Shown: positions 45,199 to 55,182 of the stretch, piece after piece | Layout: every line of letters starts with the position of its first letter | Numbering within the stretch: position 1 is the first letter of the stretch | From: Deltaproteobacteria bacterium | Lineage (GTDB): Bacteria > Desulfobacterota > Desulfuromonadia > Desulfuromonadales > Geopsychrobacteraceae | Reading direction: 5' to 3' | NCBI GenBank assembly: GCA_024279255.1 | Contig: JAJRRT010000107.1 | Coordinates: 1 to 64,000 of the forward strand | Length of the DNA: 64,000 bases | Notes under the pieces: generated by a model | Told to the model about the DNA's origin: nothing | Database searches by the model: none | Seen by the model: the letters and a program-made list of their open reading frames with translations, nothing else | Translations under genes and position numbers: made by a program

Positions 45199-45584
45199 CA
45201 TCTGCTACAATCCATGCGCTTTTTATTCCACTGTTTTTTCTCATGCTGACAGGCTGCACTCTGCCTGCGATGTCCTTTTCAGAGAACAAGGAATCCAAAC
45301 TCTTTGCAGATGGCCTCGACCGGTACATCACCAACAGCGACCCAACGACCCTGGAACAGTTACCGCTTCTATATCCACAAGGAGAATGGCGGGTCAGAGC
45401 AGAGACTATTCTCGACCTGGCCGATCAGAAATTACAGCATCAAGCTCTATTGGATTCAAACAAGAAAGAACTCGCCAAATGTCAGGACGAAAAAAAGGCC
45501 CTGGACCAGGATAATAAGATGCTGGAAGGAACCTTAAATCAATTAAAAGAGGTGCTCATCGATACGGAGCTAAAAGCGAAGTAG
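45195..45584 (+). CDS. Small lipoprotein with C-terminal coiled coil
   Basis: A 129-residue protein with a lipoprotein signal ending LTGC (Cys21), a short helical region, and a charged coiled coil from about residue 75 to the end (QHQALLDSNKKELAKCQDEKKALDQDNKMLEG). It is translationally coupled to the membrane GGDEF gene, so it may act with that sensor at the membrane. Not otherwise recognised. Confidence 0.75.
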   Translation: MTSATIHALFIPLFFLMLTGCTLPAMSFSENKESKLFADGLDRYITNSDPTTLEQLPLLYPQGEWRVRAETILDLADQKLQHQALLDSNKKELAKCQDEKKALDQDNKMLEGTLNQLKEVLIDTELKAK

Positions 45585-45587
45585 ACT

Positions 45588-46562
45588 TTATGCCAGACCC
45601 TGAACAATCGCATGCGCGATCTTTTCACTATAGGCGTTCAATTTCCAATGTCCGGGGCTCCACCCTTTCAGAAAACGATGAAAATCTGTCCAGGCCAGGG
45701 GGAACATCTCTCGCCAATCAGCTTCCACAGCATTCGCATTGATAGCCGGCTGAAGCCGCGCCAGGGCTTGTCGTAGCGCCGCAAAATAACAATCGAGTAC
45801 CCAGTCCTCGTTCCGCTCACAATCCCTTTCACTCAGACAGCTCCCGATAAAATATGCAACATCCTTCATTCCGCAGCCACCCCCCACATACTGAAAATCG
45901 ACTGCCGCAACCTGTTTCCCATTGGGTGAAAAACAGAAGTTCGCCAGCTTGGCATCACCATGAACCAAGGTCTGGTAGGGGCTGCCTTGCAACAATTGAT
46001 CGATAGTTGCAGCCGCCTGTTTCAAAGAGAGGTCATTGAGAGCCTCGAGTTCATCGGGCCGAGTTCCCAGGTGCCAGTAGGTCCCCTGAGGCCAGAGGCC
46101 TTCAGGTTCAGCCCCAAAAAAAGTGGCGTGAAAATTGGCCAGCCAATGCAGACAGACTGAAATTTCTTTTTTGCCGACAGTCTCCCTTCGCGCCGAAAAA
46201 CCGGCTTCGTCGAGATCTTCCAGAACCATCAGCGTCTCAGCGCCACGTGCTTCCAACGCCAAGCACTGAGGCGTCCGGCAGGCTGCAGCGCAACGGACAC
46301 TCCACTCGGCATACCAGGCGGTCTCCACTTCGTAAGAACGTACCTTTCTGAGATGAGAACGATCGGTATTCCAGCCACGCGGGTGGGCTATCTGATCGGG
46401 GAAGTGAACATGCTTCACCACAACCCGTCTTCGCTCCGTACCACTCAGCTCATAACGAAGAATAGCGCCATAGCCGCTCCAAAGTTCCTGAATCACTTCT
46501 ATTAAGCTGATATCGCTTGCGCCAGTGGCGTGTTTGATTATTTTCTGAAAATCTTCATGCAT
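45588..46562 (-). CDS. Phosphotransferase of the aminoglycoside/choline kinase superfamily
   Basis: A 324-residue protein kinase-like phosphotransferase. [13 protein letters not shown] is the catalytic HGDxxxxN loop and [10 protein letters not shown] carries the Mg-binding Asp. The pattern is closest to the ecdysteroid-kinase-like and CHK group; substrate unknown. ATG 46562 is used because it overlaps the upstream gene by 8 bases in the usual operon fashion; longer readings would run deep into that gene. Confidence 0.82.
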   Translation of the reverse strand: MHEDFQKIIKHATGASDISLIEVIQELWSGYGAILRYELSGTERRRVVVKHVHFPDQIAHPRGWNTDRSHLRKVRSYEVETAWYAEWSVRCAAACRTPQCLALEARGAETLMVLEDLDEAGFSARRETVGKKEISVCLHWLANFHATFFGAEPEGLWPQGTYWHLGTRPDELEALNDLSLKQAAATIDQLLQGSPYQTLVHGDAKLANFCFSPNGKQVAAVDFQYVGGGCGMKDVAYFIGSCLSERDCERNEDWVLDCYFAALRQALARLQPAINANAVEADWREMFPLAWTDFHRFLKGWSPGHWKLNAYSEKIAHAIVQGLA

Positions 46563-47253
46563 CGTCTTCTGAATTGCTCCCGGAAAGAGTGCGCTGTCGC
46601 AGGAAGCTGCTAATACAGTCATGAGCCCAACGATAGTCGCCGTCACAGCAACTCTCGGCGATGAAGGCCAGATCCTCCCGGTTATAGCCACACCCCTCTT
46701 GTTGTTTCATCCCTAAGTTTTCGAAACGATCGATTAGCACTTTGTCCCAGTAGTATTCCTCAATCGACTTGCTACCGTCCTTCTCTACAATCCTTGTTTC
46801 TGTGCAGGGGATCAGACTCTTCAGCGACCGGTGGGACAAACCCAGAGATTTTGCGGCCACAGCAATATTGAGGAGCTCGCTCCCTTGCTTCTTGCGAATA
46901 ATACTTCGGTCGCGGCCAGGGGTATGTTTATGGGAACAGGCAGAGTACGGCCTCAGGTAATCGATCAGTTCACTGATCTCAGCCGCTGCGAAATCCTCAC
47001 CAGCGAAGATAATCCGATACTGAAAGTCTAGCGTCTCCAGGCGGCAGTCGAAGCTCGGTGCGGTCAAACTGTCTCCCTGCTTCACCCGTAGCGACAGGTT
47101 GTGCTCGAATTCGAGGATCTCGGCGTGAGCATCCTCTTTTTCCATGTAGCGTTCAATTATTCTGTCTGTAAGCGGTCCCTCTTCGAGATAGAAGAACAAC
47201 TCGCCATCTAAGCTTTCGACCATTTCTAAAAGTTCTGAGATCATGTCATTCAC
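46555..47253 (-). CDS. Unknown protein upstream of the kinase-like gene
   Basis: I do not recognise this 232-residue acidic protein. It has no signal peptide. A middle segment ([23 protein letters not shown]) looks like a helix-turn-helix and several Cys are spread over the chain. It overlaps the following kinase-like gene by 8 bases. The GTG at 47253 has no good SD; ATG 47244 is the alternative start. Confidence 0.6.
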   Translation of the reverse strand: MNDMISELLEMVESLDGELFFYLEEGPLTDRIIERYMEKEDAHAEILEFEHNLSLRVKQGDSLTAPSFDCRLETLDFQYRIIFAGEDFAAAEISELIDYLRPYSACSHKHTPGRDRSIIRKKQGSELLNIAVAAKSLGLSHRSLKSLIPCTETRIVEKDGSKSIEEYYWDKVLIDRFENLGMKQQEGCGYNREDLAFIAESCCDGDYRWAHDCISSFLRQRTLSGSNSEDDA

Positions 47254-47430
47254 TTGCTAACTGTTACGTCGGGGCACGGATAGTTCTGCGCATAACGCAG
47301 CCAACAACAAACTACCAACAATACCCCCTCGATTCCACTCTAGATTTCCCGGCAACGCTCCTTGCTAAATCACCACCACCTTCTATCCTATTAGAAGATC
47401 TTTTATCCAATTTAGACAAATGGAGTTTTC

Positions 47431-48204
47431 ATGCTTGATCGCTTGGATATCACCAAAAACTGGTTACCTCGCTACACCGGAATGCCGCTAGAGAGCTTCG
47501 GTGACTACATTTTGCTGACGAACTTTCAGCGTTACGTCAACAGATTCGCTGAACTATTCGGCTGCGACATTCAGGGCGAAGGCAAGCCGATGCAGTCAGC
47601 AACCAACAGTAACGGCCTGACTATTATCAATTTTGGCATCGGCTCGGCGAATGCGGCTACCATCATGGACCTGCTCAGTGCCATACAGCCGAAAGGAGTA
47701 TTGTTTCTCGGCAAGTGCGGCGGGCTGAAAAAATCGACAGAGATCGGCCACTTCATTTTGCCGAATGCCGCGATTCGTGGTGAGGGAACCAGCAACGATT
47801 ATTTCCCAGTCGAAGTTCCGGCGCTGCCATCATTCAAGCTGCATAAATTTGTATCTGAAAAGATTATCGACCATGGCCACGATTACCGCACCGGTGTGGT
47901 TTACTCAACCAATCGACGGATTTGGGAACATGATCAGAATTTTCAGGAGAAGCTTAAAAAAACCACCAGTATCGGCATCGACATGGAGACTGCGACCATT
48001 TTTATTGTCGGGCACTACAACATGATCGCACGTGGTGCACTGTTGCTCGTCTCTGATGTGCCAATCACACCCGAGGGTGTAAAAACCGAAGAATCTGACC
48101 AACAAGTGACCCAGCTATGGACCGACAGTCACCTGCAGATCGGCATTGACGCAATGACCGAGATTGGCGAGAAGGGTGAAAAAATTAAGCATTTTCGGTA
48201 TTGA
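47431..48204 (+). CDS. amn: AMP nucleosidase
   Basis: A 257-residue enzyme of the short AMP nucleosidase type, which hydrolyses AMP to adenine and ribose-5-phosphate. It has the nucleoside phosphorylase fold with GIGSANAATIMDLL, FLGKCGGLK, NAAIRGEGTSNDYFP, and a late ETATIF active-site segment. GGAG lies 5 bases before the ATG. The CBS gene follows after about 90 bases. Confidence 0.88.
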   Translation: MLDRLDITKNWLPRYTGMPLESFGDYILLTNFQRYVNRFAELFGCDIQGEGKPMQSATNSNGLTIINFGIGSANAATIMDLLSAIQPKGVLFLGKCGGLKKSTEIGHFILPNAAIRGEGTSNDYFPVEVPALPSFKLHKFVSEKIIDHGHDYRTGVVYSTNRRIWEHDQNFQEKLKKTTSIGIDMETATIFIVGHYNMIARGALLLVSDVPITPEGVKTEESDQQVTQLWTDSHLQIGIDAMTEIGEKGEKIKHFRY

Positions 48205-48295
48205 AATCCTGCCGGACTGATGATCCGCAGGATGAGCATAAATATGTGGTAAAGATTGAGAGAGATACACCAATTTTACAGTTGCAGGAGAGACC

Positions 48296-48724
48296 ATGAG
48301 AACAGTTAAAGATCTAATGGATACCCGTCAGGGAGAGGTCTACACCATCAAGTCTTCGCAGACCATCTATCAAGCCTTGTTACTACTGGCCGAGAAGAAT
48401 GTCGGTGCCCTGCCGGTTTTAGAGGAGCGTCGTTTGGTGGGGATCATTTCCGAGCGAGACTACGCCCGCAAGGTCATCCTTAAGGGCGCATCGTCACTCG
48501 ACACGATGGTCAAGAAAGTCATGACCGAGCGCCTCATCTCTGTCGATCCGGAAACCTCTCTGGAGAAATGTCTCGATATCATGACCAAGCGCAAGGTGCG
48601 GCATCTGCCAATTATTGAGAATGAAGATCTGGTCGATTTCATCTCTATCGGTGATCTGGTCGAGAAGGTGCTGGCGGACAAAGATCGTCAGATCACCGAG
48701 CTCTCAAACGCAAAACCTTCCTGA
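48296..48724 (+). CDS. Tandem CBS-domain protein
   Basis: A 142-residue protein consisting of two CBS domains (about 1-60 and 70-130), which together bind adenosine nucleotides and sense energy charge. GVLPV-type and RHLPIIENEDLVDFISIGDLVEKVL motifs are clear. AGGAGAG precedes the ATG. It lies after the AMP nucleosidase gene, which fits with nucleotide sensing. Confidence 0.9.
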   Translation: MRTVKDLMDTRQGEVYTIKSSQTIYQALLLLAEKNVGALPVLEERRLVGIISERDYARKVILKGASSLDTMVKKVMTERLISVDPETSLEKCLDIMTKRKVRHLPIIENEDLVDFISIGDLVEKVLADKDRQITELSNAKPS

Positions 48725-48760
48725 GTTTCACCTTCAACAATTCGTGACCCTGAACTTGCG

Positions 48761-49126
48761 TTACTGTGGCAGATCGATCGTGACGGTTTTGCCGCCGTAT
48801 TTATGAACCGAATCGTGACCGAGAACTGTAACACTTCCTGTTTCGCCGGGGATCATTACATTTGGTAAGCTGCGGGTGAAAGGTTGCTCGTTGATATGCG
48901 GGTGATACAAAACACGTGTTCCTAAAACATCGCCCTCCGCATCAATGATCTCCCATTTGTTCGCAAAGTGGTCCCAACCTGCATCCTGATGGGAGAGGGT
49001 GACTTGAAAGAGATAGGTATTGTCACCACTCTTTGTCACCTCGACCTTCACCACATCAACCTCTCCAGCCTGTGCGGACACAATCGAAATCAGAATCAGC
49101 AGGATCGAAGCGAGATAAATTTTCAT
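48761..49126 (-). CDS. Exported protein of unknown function
   Basis: A 121-residue protein with a signal peptide (MKIYLASILLILISIVSAQA) and a mature part predicted to be mostly beta strands: HQDAGWDHFANKWEI, GTRVLYHPHINEQPFTRSL. It looks like an Ig-like or beta-sandwich periplasmic protein. ATG 49126 is chosen for its GGGGAGAG and signal peptide. The gene is 105 bases from the YcxB-like gene on the same strand. Function unknown. Confidence 0.72.
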   Translation of the reverse strand: MKIYLASILLILISIVSAQAGEVDVVKVEVTKSGDNTYLFQVTLSHQDAGWDHFANKWEIIDAEGDVLGTRVLYHPHINEQPFTRSLPNVMIPGETGSVTVLGHDSVHKYGGKTVTIDLPQ

Positions 49127-49231
49127 CGGTCTCTCCCCATCTAAAGTCCAAGGTCTATCATATTGGATTCTACCACTGAATGAATTGATTGCGTAAAGAC
49201 CGCGGCCCTCCCTGAAGAGAGCTCGCAAAGG

Positions 49232-49732
49232 TCACTTGTGTTTCGGCACCTCGGCAGCGTCCAGAATCTGGACAATCCGTCTGGCGTTACCAGCAGTCAT
49301 CTCAGCGATGGGGATGAAGAAGAAAGCATTTTTGTCATGGTAAAGAAGAAAGCCTGGGTTCAATTTACGGTACCCTACAAAATTATCCCAAGGCTGGCTG
49401 TAGCCCGAGTTTTCGCTACGCACCGATATCTCTGCCGGGGAGACCGCCACCGTCAGTTCCTTACCGAAGAAGGGGTGCTGACAGGCACCACGTAACGATT
49501 TTAAGATCAACAGGTGTTTCGCCAAAACACCATAAAACCCGGTCGCCATCATCAATCCGGCGATGATGCGCGACTCATAAAAGCCACCAAAACCGAGGGC
49601 CCCGATAACAATGCAGATCGCACCCCACAGGTAATGAAATTTTATCGAAGGATCACAACCGTAGTGAGCATCGTAAAATTGCCGCCAAAGATCTTTGGTG
49701 AGTCGGTAGTTGAGGATGATGGTATCGGACAT
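49232..49732 (-). CDS. YcxB-like membrane protein
   Basis: A 166-residue protein with two membrane helices (about 32-70), then a soluble C-terminal domain whose pattern (ELTVAVSPAEISVRSENSGYSQPWDNFVGYRKLNPGFLLYHDKNAFFFIPI) matches the YcxB C-terminal domain: strands plus W-x2-F and FxxxPI. Function unknown. No clear SD before the ATG. Confidence 0.75.
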   Translation of the reverse strand: MSDTIILNYRLTKDLWRQFYDAHYGCDPSIKFHYLWGAICIVIGALGFGGFYESRIIAGLMMATGFYGVLAKHLLILKSLRGACQHPFFGKELTVAVSPAEISVRSENSGYSQPWDNFVGYRKLNPGFLLYHDKNAFFFIPIAEMTAGNARRIVQILDAAEVPKHK

Positions 49733-50040
49733 CGGTTTATACTTTTTTGTGAGAGTGAATTCAACGCAAACAACAGGATTGTTTTACCCTATGAGCAAGG
49801 TTTTGTCGTGGCGTTTTTTGGGAGCAGTTGCGATCACGATCCAGCGATGAGTGGTTTTCAAATGAGTTCGTCAAAATCCCCCCATGGTGTCAAATAGCTT
49901 AATCAGGTAGGATGGGCGGATAATAAGCAGCTGTCCCTATCCTCAAGGGTTCTTCTGCACCACTACAGAAACAAGTCGGCCGGGATCAGACCACCCGTTT
50001 AACTTGAGTTTCGACAACACTACGAAGGAGGAGATGAAGA

Positions 50041-50538
50041 ATGAAAAAAATGGTACTGGTAGCAATCTGTTGCCTCTTCGCTACGGGAGCCCTGGCAGAG
50101 ACACAGTCTTTTCAGATGAGCTTAATCCCTGATATCGCCATTCAATCCCGAGCCGCCCATATCAAGGGGGTCTCACTGAGTATCTGGGGCGAAAATCCAC
50201 AAAATGCTTTAGCACTTGGAGTTGTCAACGGTTCTAACGGCGACAGCTCAGGAATCTCACTTGGACTCCTGGCAAATTACACCGAGTCCTATACCGGAGC
50301 CCAGCTCGCATGGATCGCAAACTACTCTTCCATAAAACTGACCGGGCTGCAGTGGGCAGCGTTCAACTATGCCGAGAGGTTACATGGCCTCCAGCTCGGA
50401 CTTGTCAACTTTGCAGGAGCTTCTGATAAAGGGGTTCAGGTCGGACTTCTAAACTTCATGAATAATACAAAAGACTGGTTCGATAACTTCCCCAACGAAG
50501 TTGCACCCGCCATGGTCCTTGTCAACTGGCGTTTCTAG
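50041..50538 (+). CDS. Exported LA_2272-like surface repeat protein
   Basis: A 165-residue protein with a signal peptide (about 1-19) and a mature part built of short repeats of the form GLQxGLVNxAxx and GAQLAWIANY, typical of the LA_2272/VF-type surface repeat group. Probably a beta-rich envelope protein. AAGGAGGAG precedes the ATG. The 308 bases upstream (49733-50040) hold no gene that I can see. It ends before a strong convergent terminator. Confidence 0.65.
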   Translation: MKKMVLVAICCLFATGALAETQSFQMSLIPDIAIQSRAAHIKGVSLSIWGENPQNALALGVVNGSNGDSSGISLGLLANYTESYTGAQLAWIANYSSIKLTGLQWAAFNYAERLHGLQLGLVNFAGASDKGVQVGLLNFMNNTKDWFDNFPNEVAPAMVLVNWRF

Positions 50539-50597
50539 GGATCTGGCAAAATTGACGGACGACCAGTTATTAACTGTCGTCAGACAAGAGAGTGAAC

Positions 50598-50635
50598 GTC
50601 CCCCTGTGACTTCAGATATAAAGTCATAGGGGGAC
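50598..50635. terminator. Strong bidirectional terminator
   Basis: GTCCCCCT (50598-50605) pairs with AGGGGGAC (50628-50635) and TGACTT with AAGTCA inside, one mismatch between. It separates convergent genes and is followed on the plus side by a T-rich stretch. Confidence 0.8.
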
Positions 50636-50650
50636 AGCTTCTTTTCTCCC

Positions 50651-51286
50651 TCAACGAATAAAGTGCATATAGGCTTTATCTTCTCGTTCTGGAGGAATAA
50701 CCATCCCTTTACCATTCTCAACCAACTTCATCAGCCACGCCATATTCTTACCGAGAATCCGCATAATCTGTACACCCTCGATGTCTTGGACCACTTCTCC
50801 AGGCTGAGTGCCGTGAATGACATTCCAATAATTAGAAGTCGGCAGTAACATCTCTGAATAGAGCAGGAAATTGTTCAACTGCTCAAAGGTCGGCAGTCCG
50901 CCAGAACGTCTGACTGCGACCAGCGCAGCTCCGACCTTGTGACGAAACAGATTGCCATTAACACCAGAGACGTAAAACGCCCGGTCCAGAAAAGATTTCA
51001 TAGCGCCGGCCATCCCCGCGAAATGCACCGGGGAGCCTAAGATGATGCCATCAACGGCCAGCATCATCTGAATCCACTCATTGACGTCGTCACCAGGTAA
51101 GACACAACGCTCATTTTGATTTTCGCGGCACTTACCACAAGCGATACAGCCCCTGATCGCCTTGCTGCCAACCTGAATGACCTCTGTTTCAATCCCCTCT
51201 TTTTCAAGCTCAGCCGCTACCAGACTGATGGCATGATAGGTATTGCCGTCTTTACGGGGACTGCCATTAAACGCCAGAACTTTCAT
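50651..51286 (-). CDS. Iron-sulfur flavoprotein (Isf-like NADPH-dependent FMN reductase)
   Basis: A 211-residue flavodoxin-fold protein. GSPRKDGNT is the FMN phosphate loop. Four Cys (C47, C50, C53 and C61) form the compact CX2CX2CX7C cluster typical of Isf proteins. They reduce O2, H2O2 or quinones in anaerobes. SGGLPTFEQLNNF and HFAGMAGAMKSFLDR support the fold. AGGAGA precedes the ATG. Confidence 0.9.
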   Translation of the reverse strand: MKVLAFNGSPRKDGNTYHAISLVAAELEKEGIETEVIQVGSKAIRGCIACGKCRENQNERCVLPGDDVNEWIQMMLAVDGIILGSPVHFAGMAGAMKSFLDRAFYVSGVNGNLFRHKVGAALVAVRRSGGLPTFEQLNNFLLYSEMLLPTSNYWNVIHGTQPGEVVQDIEGVQIMRILGKNMAWLMKLVENGKGMVIPPEREDKAYMHFIR

Positions 51287-51321
51287 AATTGTTTCTCCTA
51301 AAATACGGGTATCTTTTGCGA

Positions 51322-53607
51322 TTAAATCCCTTTTTTATATTGGCCGTTAGTGGTCGGATGAATCATTTTTTCGAGTTCTTGTTTTGAGTCAAAATTTCCA
51401 TTTAAGAAACTTTCAAAGCCCTCAATGATACGAGCTCTATCTACCTCTACTTCGGTTTGAGTCTCGATGTCGGTTAAATCGATACAAAAACTTGAGAACA
51501 TCCCAGGAAAATCGCACACTATCTCCGTATTCAAGAAATTATGATCATTAAAGATCCGATGATAACAACCGACAGATTTATCGATAAAGAGAGGCACATC
51601 TTTTAAATTCATAATGGATGAAGACCGGGTGCACTCCCGAAGGCAGTCTTCATCAATCCTACGTTTATCACAGCCCTCAACCTGATGAACCAGACACTGT
51701 CGACTCGTCATAAGCACAATCGGATGATAGATGCTGTAGTAGAGCTTGAAGTCTTGCGGTGCAACAATATTTTTGATCTGCCGCTGACTGAGTTCATTGG
51801 AGATAAAGGCGCCAGAACAGTTAAACTCTTCCTTCAGACATAAAAGACTGAATGAATTCACCGTATTCAGATAAGGTCCTGCAATCCAGGCGATCTCCAA
51901 CTCACAGGCCGCGTAAGCGATCCCGGTATTGTTGGTGACGATCCGTTTCGGCCTGGCGCGTTTTAGAATATCAACCGCAGCCGTATAGTCTTTGCCGATT
52001 AAAACCGCTGGGAACCAGGGGGTTATTTGCGGATTCTCGATAAACAGCTCTACAAATTCTGAATAATCTGCCTTAAAGCAGTTTGGGAGTTGAAAAAACA
52101 ACTCTGCACCGGTTTTAGAGCACAACTCCAACTGCTGCCGAGAAGAGATCAAGACCGAAAGAGAAACTGTGCTTTCATGAACCCCCTGGTCCCTTAGAGA
52201 CCGCTCTCGCAACTGTGGAATCTCAATCGGTTCGATCTTCTCTTTTGCGCCGTTTAAAACAAAGATGATCCTCTTCTTTATGGAGGTGAGCTCGTTAAAA
52301 GGCAGGAAAAGACCCTCCTGCAGAGCGTTCAGGTCTAACTCCTCAATAAAATATTCGGTCTCATGTAGTGAACCCAACCGCTGCTTCAAGCTCTCGTGAT
52401 CGAGTTGCCTGGTGCTGGTACCGCTGCGGCTGGACCCATCCCTCGCAGGAACAAGCGTGGTATCTGAAGAGACCTCGAAACAGCTATCAACCGTCGTTAC
52501 CAATACCTTTAACGGACCACCAGATGCCCCGGTAAAACTGATCCTTATTGGAGACTTTGCAATACTCAATTCTTTAATTTTATCTTTAACCGCCATGATA
52601 ATTCTGGTTTTTGTGTCATGCAGTTCTTTTTTAACCTGATCTAGCCCTTCATCTGTCAAGCAACCCGCGATCTCGGCATAATGCTGAGCCGAATTATCCC
52701 GGGGATTATCAATATACATATCTTTGTTGATATCGCCCTGCAGGAAAGAATTGGTGAAGTCCCGGTTAAAGACCCGATAAAGATCGGCATCATCAGTGCT
52801 GGAATCCTTTGAATTGTAAAAATCATCGAGCAGTCGTCGCCACGCACTCACCACCGTATAAACGTAATGAAACTTCTTCACCCGCCCTTCTATCTTTACC
52901 GAGTCGACCCCGGCGGCATAGAGCGCTTCAAGATCATTAAATGCAGAATTATCTTTAAGGTTAAGCGGGAAGTTCATCCCTTCAGGCGTGGTGAGATATT
53001 GTTCGCGGCAGGGCTGGCTGCAGCGCCCGCGATTACCCGATTTTCCCTCATGAACAGAGCTTATGTAGCAGAGGCCCGAAAAAGAGATGCAATTGGAACC
53101 ATGAACGAAAACCTCACTTTCAATATGATTGTCATGCCCGACCAGTGCAAGCGCTTTGATCTCATTCAGATTTAATTCTCTTGATAAATTAACCCGCGTC
53201 ACACTCAGTTTACGGAGGAACTTTATCTGTCCTTCATTGTGAGTCGTCACCTGGGTAGAGGCATGGATCTTCAGAGTTTTAAAGTATTTTGATAAGAGAT
53301 AAAAGAGGCCAAAATCCTGAACAATGACACCATCAATATTACTGTTTACGAGGCTGTTGAGTAAGGCAACAAGTGCTTTGAATTCACTCTCAACGATGAG
53401 GATATTAATCGTCAGAAAAATCTGACAGTCATGGCGATGCGCAAGACTGATAATCCCGCGTAAATCCTCAAGCTCGATGTTGGTGGCCCGATTCCTGGCA
53501 TTAAATTTATTCAGCCCGCAGTAGATCGCATCCGCACCGGCGACAATCGCGGCCTTTATCGAATCAAGATCACCCCCTGGGGCGAGTAGTTCAATTTTTC
53601 GTTTCAT
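51322..53607 (-). CDS. U32 family peptidase-like protein (RlhA-type)
   Basis: A 761-residue protein with a U32 catalytic-type domain in the first half (ELLAPGGDLDSIKAAIVAGADAIYCGLNKFNARNRA, then SGLCYISSVHEGKSGNRGRCSQPCREQYL). The Cys-rich motif is shared with RlhA and TrhP, tRNA or rRNA hydroxylation enzymes that may bind an iron-sulfur cluster. Further Cys in the C-terminal part (CDKRRIDEDCLRECTR) may extend that. Such proteins are now thought to be hydroxylases rather than peptidases. The start has no good SD. The 260 bases upstream (53608-53867) hold no gene. Confidence 0.85.
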   Translation of the reverse strand: MKRKIELLAPGGDLDSIKAAIVAGADAIYCGLNKFNARNRATNIELEDLRGIISLAHRHDCQIFLTINILIVESEFKALVALLNSLVNSNIDGVIVQDFGLFYLLSKYFKTLKIHASTQVTTHNEGQIKFLRKLSVTRVNLSRELNLNEIKALALVGHDNHIESEVFVHGSNCISFSGLCYISSVHEGKSGNRGRCSQPCREQYLTTPEGMNFPLNLKDNSAFNDLEALYAAGVDSVKIEGRVKKFHYVYTVVSAWRRLLDDFYNSKDSSTDDADLYRVFNRDFTNSFLQGDINKDMYIDNPRDNSAQHYAEIAGCLTDEGLDQVKKELHDTKTRIIMAVKDKIKELSIAKSPIRISFTGASGGPLKVLVTTVDSCFEVSSDTTLVPARDGSSRSGTSTRQLDHESLKQRLGSLHETEYFIEELDLNALQEGLFLPFNELTSIKKRIIFVLNGAKEKIEPIEIPQLRERSLRDQGVHESTVSLSVLISSRQQLELCSKTGAELFFQLPNCFKADYSEFVELFIENPQITPWFPAVLIGKDYTAAVDILKRARPKRIVTNNTGIAYAACELEIAWIAGPYLNTVNSFSLLCLKEEFNCSGAFISNELSQRQIKNIVAPQDFKLYYSIYHPIVLMTSRQCLVHQVEGCDKRRIDEDCLRECTRSSSIMNLKDVPLFIDKSVGCYHRIFNDHNFLNTEIVCDFPGMFSSFCIDLTDIETQTEVEVDRARIIEGFESFLNGNFDSKQELEKMIHPTTNGQYKKGI

Positions 53608-53867
53608 AGGACTGATTGTAACTTAATTGAATTGATGACATGAGGAAAAATCTTTGCAGTAACCCCACTTTAGCCTGAAAAACAACAGAATATCCCACTT
53701 TCTATGCATAGCTGTTAAAGTTGACTGAACTGCTTTTATTTCAATCTAATCTTCCTTCATTTTATATATCAAAAAAATAAAGGGATGGATCACGAGCCGG
53801 GACGCTATATCAGCAGAAGATATCATCAGGTTGTAAAACAACGAAAATGGAGGAGGGGGCGAACACT

Positions 53868-54278
53868 ATGACCCGGAATTCCACAGAGACGCGAATTCTT
53901 GTTGTTGATGATGACCAATCGGTTCGCGCTGCACTCAAACGCTCATTTCTCAACGAAGACTGGCTGGTCAGCTGTGCGGCTTCGGGTAGTGAAGCCCTTG
54001 ATATCCTCGCGCAACAACAGGCATTCAATGTCATTGTTGCCGACTATTTCATGCCGAATATTAACGGGATTGAGTTCCTGCTCAAGGTCGATCAAAAATA
54101 TCCGCACATCTTTTGTATCATGTTGACCGCCTACCCATATAGCGATGCTATCAAACGCGCATTGAGCAAAAACCCCAATACAATCCTTCTCGAAAAACCC
54201 TGGGATGAGCGGCTGGCACAGATCATCGCCCGGGTTATTGCAGAGCAGCAACTTGCACAACAAAGCCTTCAAGCCTGA
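53868..54278 (+). CDS. Single-domain response regulator
   Basis: A 136-residue receiver protein: acidic pair in LVVDDDQ, phosphoacceptor Asp in VIVADYFMPNINGIEF, Thr in MLTAYPYS and Lys in LLEKPWDE. There is no output domain, so it probably passes phosphate on or binds a partner. ATG 53868 is used since GGAGGAGG lies about 11 bases upstream; ATG 53847 is a less likely alternative. A terminator follows at 54398. Confidence 0.85.
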   Translation: MTRNSTETRILVVDDDQSVRAALKRSFLNEDWLVSCAASGSEALDILAQQQAFNVIVADYFMPNINGIEFLLKVDQKYPHIFCIMLTAYPYSDAIKRALSKNPNTILLEKPWDERLAQIIARVIAEQQLAQQSLQA

Positions 54279-54397
54279 GGCTGAACGAGAGGTAAAAAGA
54301 CGAAACCTGGGGACCAAAATTGGTCAGAACTATCCGGACAAGGTCCGCACAGCCCTGCATCGCTAAACAAAAAGGAACGAACTGATCTGCATAATTG

Positions 54398-54435
54398 AAA
54401 AAGGCTCCGGCGAATATATCCACCGGGGCCTTTTT
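54398..54435 (+). terminator. Rho-independent terminator after the response regulator
   Basis: AAAAGGC-T-CCGG (54398-54410) pairs with CCGG-G-GCCTTTTT (54423-54435), one T-G wobble, then continues ATTTTTG. It sits between the response regulator and the convergent lipoprotein gene and can serve both. Confidence 0.82.
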
Positions 54436-54471
54436 ATTTTTGTCTAGAACAGATTTATCTGTTCTAGACGC

Positions 54472-54747
54472 TCAAAGGTCACGAATGATAAAGCCCATGT
54501 TACCGATCATGACTTTTTCGTTCTTATCCCCTAACCACAGCCGAACCGAACGTTCGCCGACCAGTTCAAAGCGCATGCTTTTATCTTCAATCATCGCGAC
54601 CTTATCGCCAGCTTCGGTATAGACCTCAACCACCCGATGGGTGCCGATCGTATCTGCTTTCAAATCGTACGCTTTCTGTTGAGCGCTCTCACAACCGATC
54701 AGAAGCAACGTCATACTCAGTACAAAAACAACCAATAATCTCTTCAT
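54472..54747 (-). CDS. Small lipoprotein of unknown function
   Basis: A 91-residue protein with a lipoprotein signal ending LIGC (about Cys19) and a short mature part predicted to be beta strands: KVAMIEDKSMRFELVGERSVRLWLGDKNEKVMIGNMGF. ATG 54747 has AAGGGA 6 bases upstream. The 435 bases upstream, up to 55182, hold no convincing gene. Confidence 0.65.
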   Translation of the reverse strand: MKRLLVVFVLSMTLLLIGCESAQQKAYDLKADTIGTHRVVEVYTEAGDKVAMIEDKSMRFELVGERSVRLWLGDKNEKVMIGNMGFIIRDL

Positions 54748-55046
54748 GGGATTCCCTTTCAATAGCCAATGAATTTAACCGCGCTGCTCACAGCAGGTCC
54801 TAACTGACAGCAGTTAATCCTGATCCAACCGATTCAAACTTCGAGAAAATTTTGAGCCCGGTAAAAATATCTGCGCAGCGCTTGCCGAGACGAACAGACC
54901 GCCAGTTTGGCCAGGATGATAAATGCCTTAAGAAAGGCGTTGAGGAACAGGGTGGCAAGATGGCCATGAACGACCCTTTTTGCCAGGCCGTTACCGTAAA
55001 AAACAGATTCTCCCGGATGCGATTCTATTCCTCGCAAATTGCACTA

Positions 55047-55083
55047 AAAAGAGAACAGGCCAAATGACCTGTTCTCCTTTTAG
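55047..55083. terminator. Terminator downstream of the HAF/PKD gene
   Basis: GAGAACAGG / CCTGTTCTC with an eight-base loop, flanked by A and T runs (AAAAA and CCTTTTAG). It lies about 100 bases past the minus-strand HAF/PKD stop and within the empty interval 54748-55182. Confidence 0.65.
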
Positions 55084-55182
55084 AATACCCCGCCCTTGTC
55101 AAAATATCTACGTGGCAGTGGACAAGAGCTATTTTGTGTATATCAGCGGACTCCTAAAATTCTCACGCATAAGAACAGCCTG

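Noticed and set aside
54834-55037. 67-residue minus-strand frame with a TTG start
   Set aside because: No SD and no family resemblance. Could be the remnant of a gene, but the evidence is too thin to annotate.
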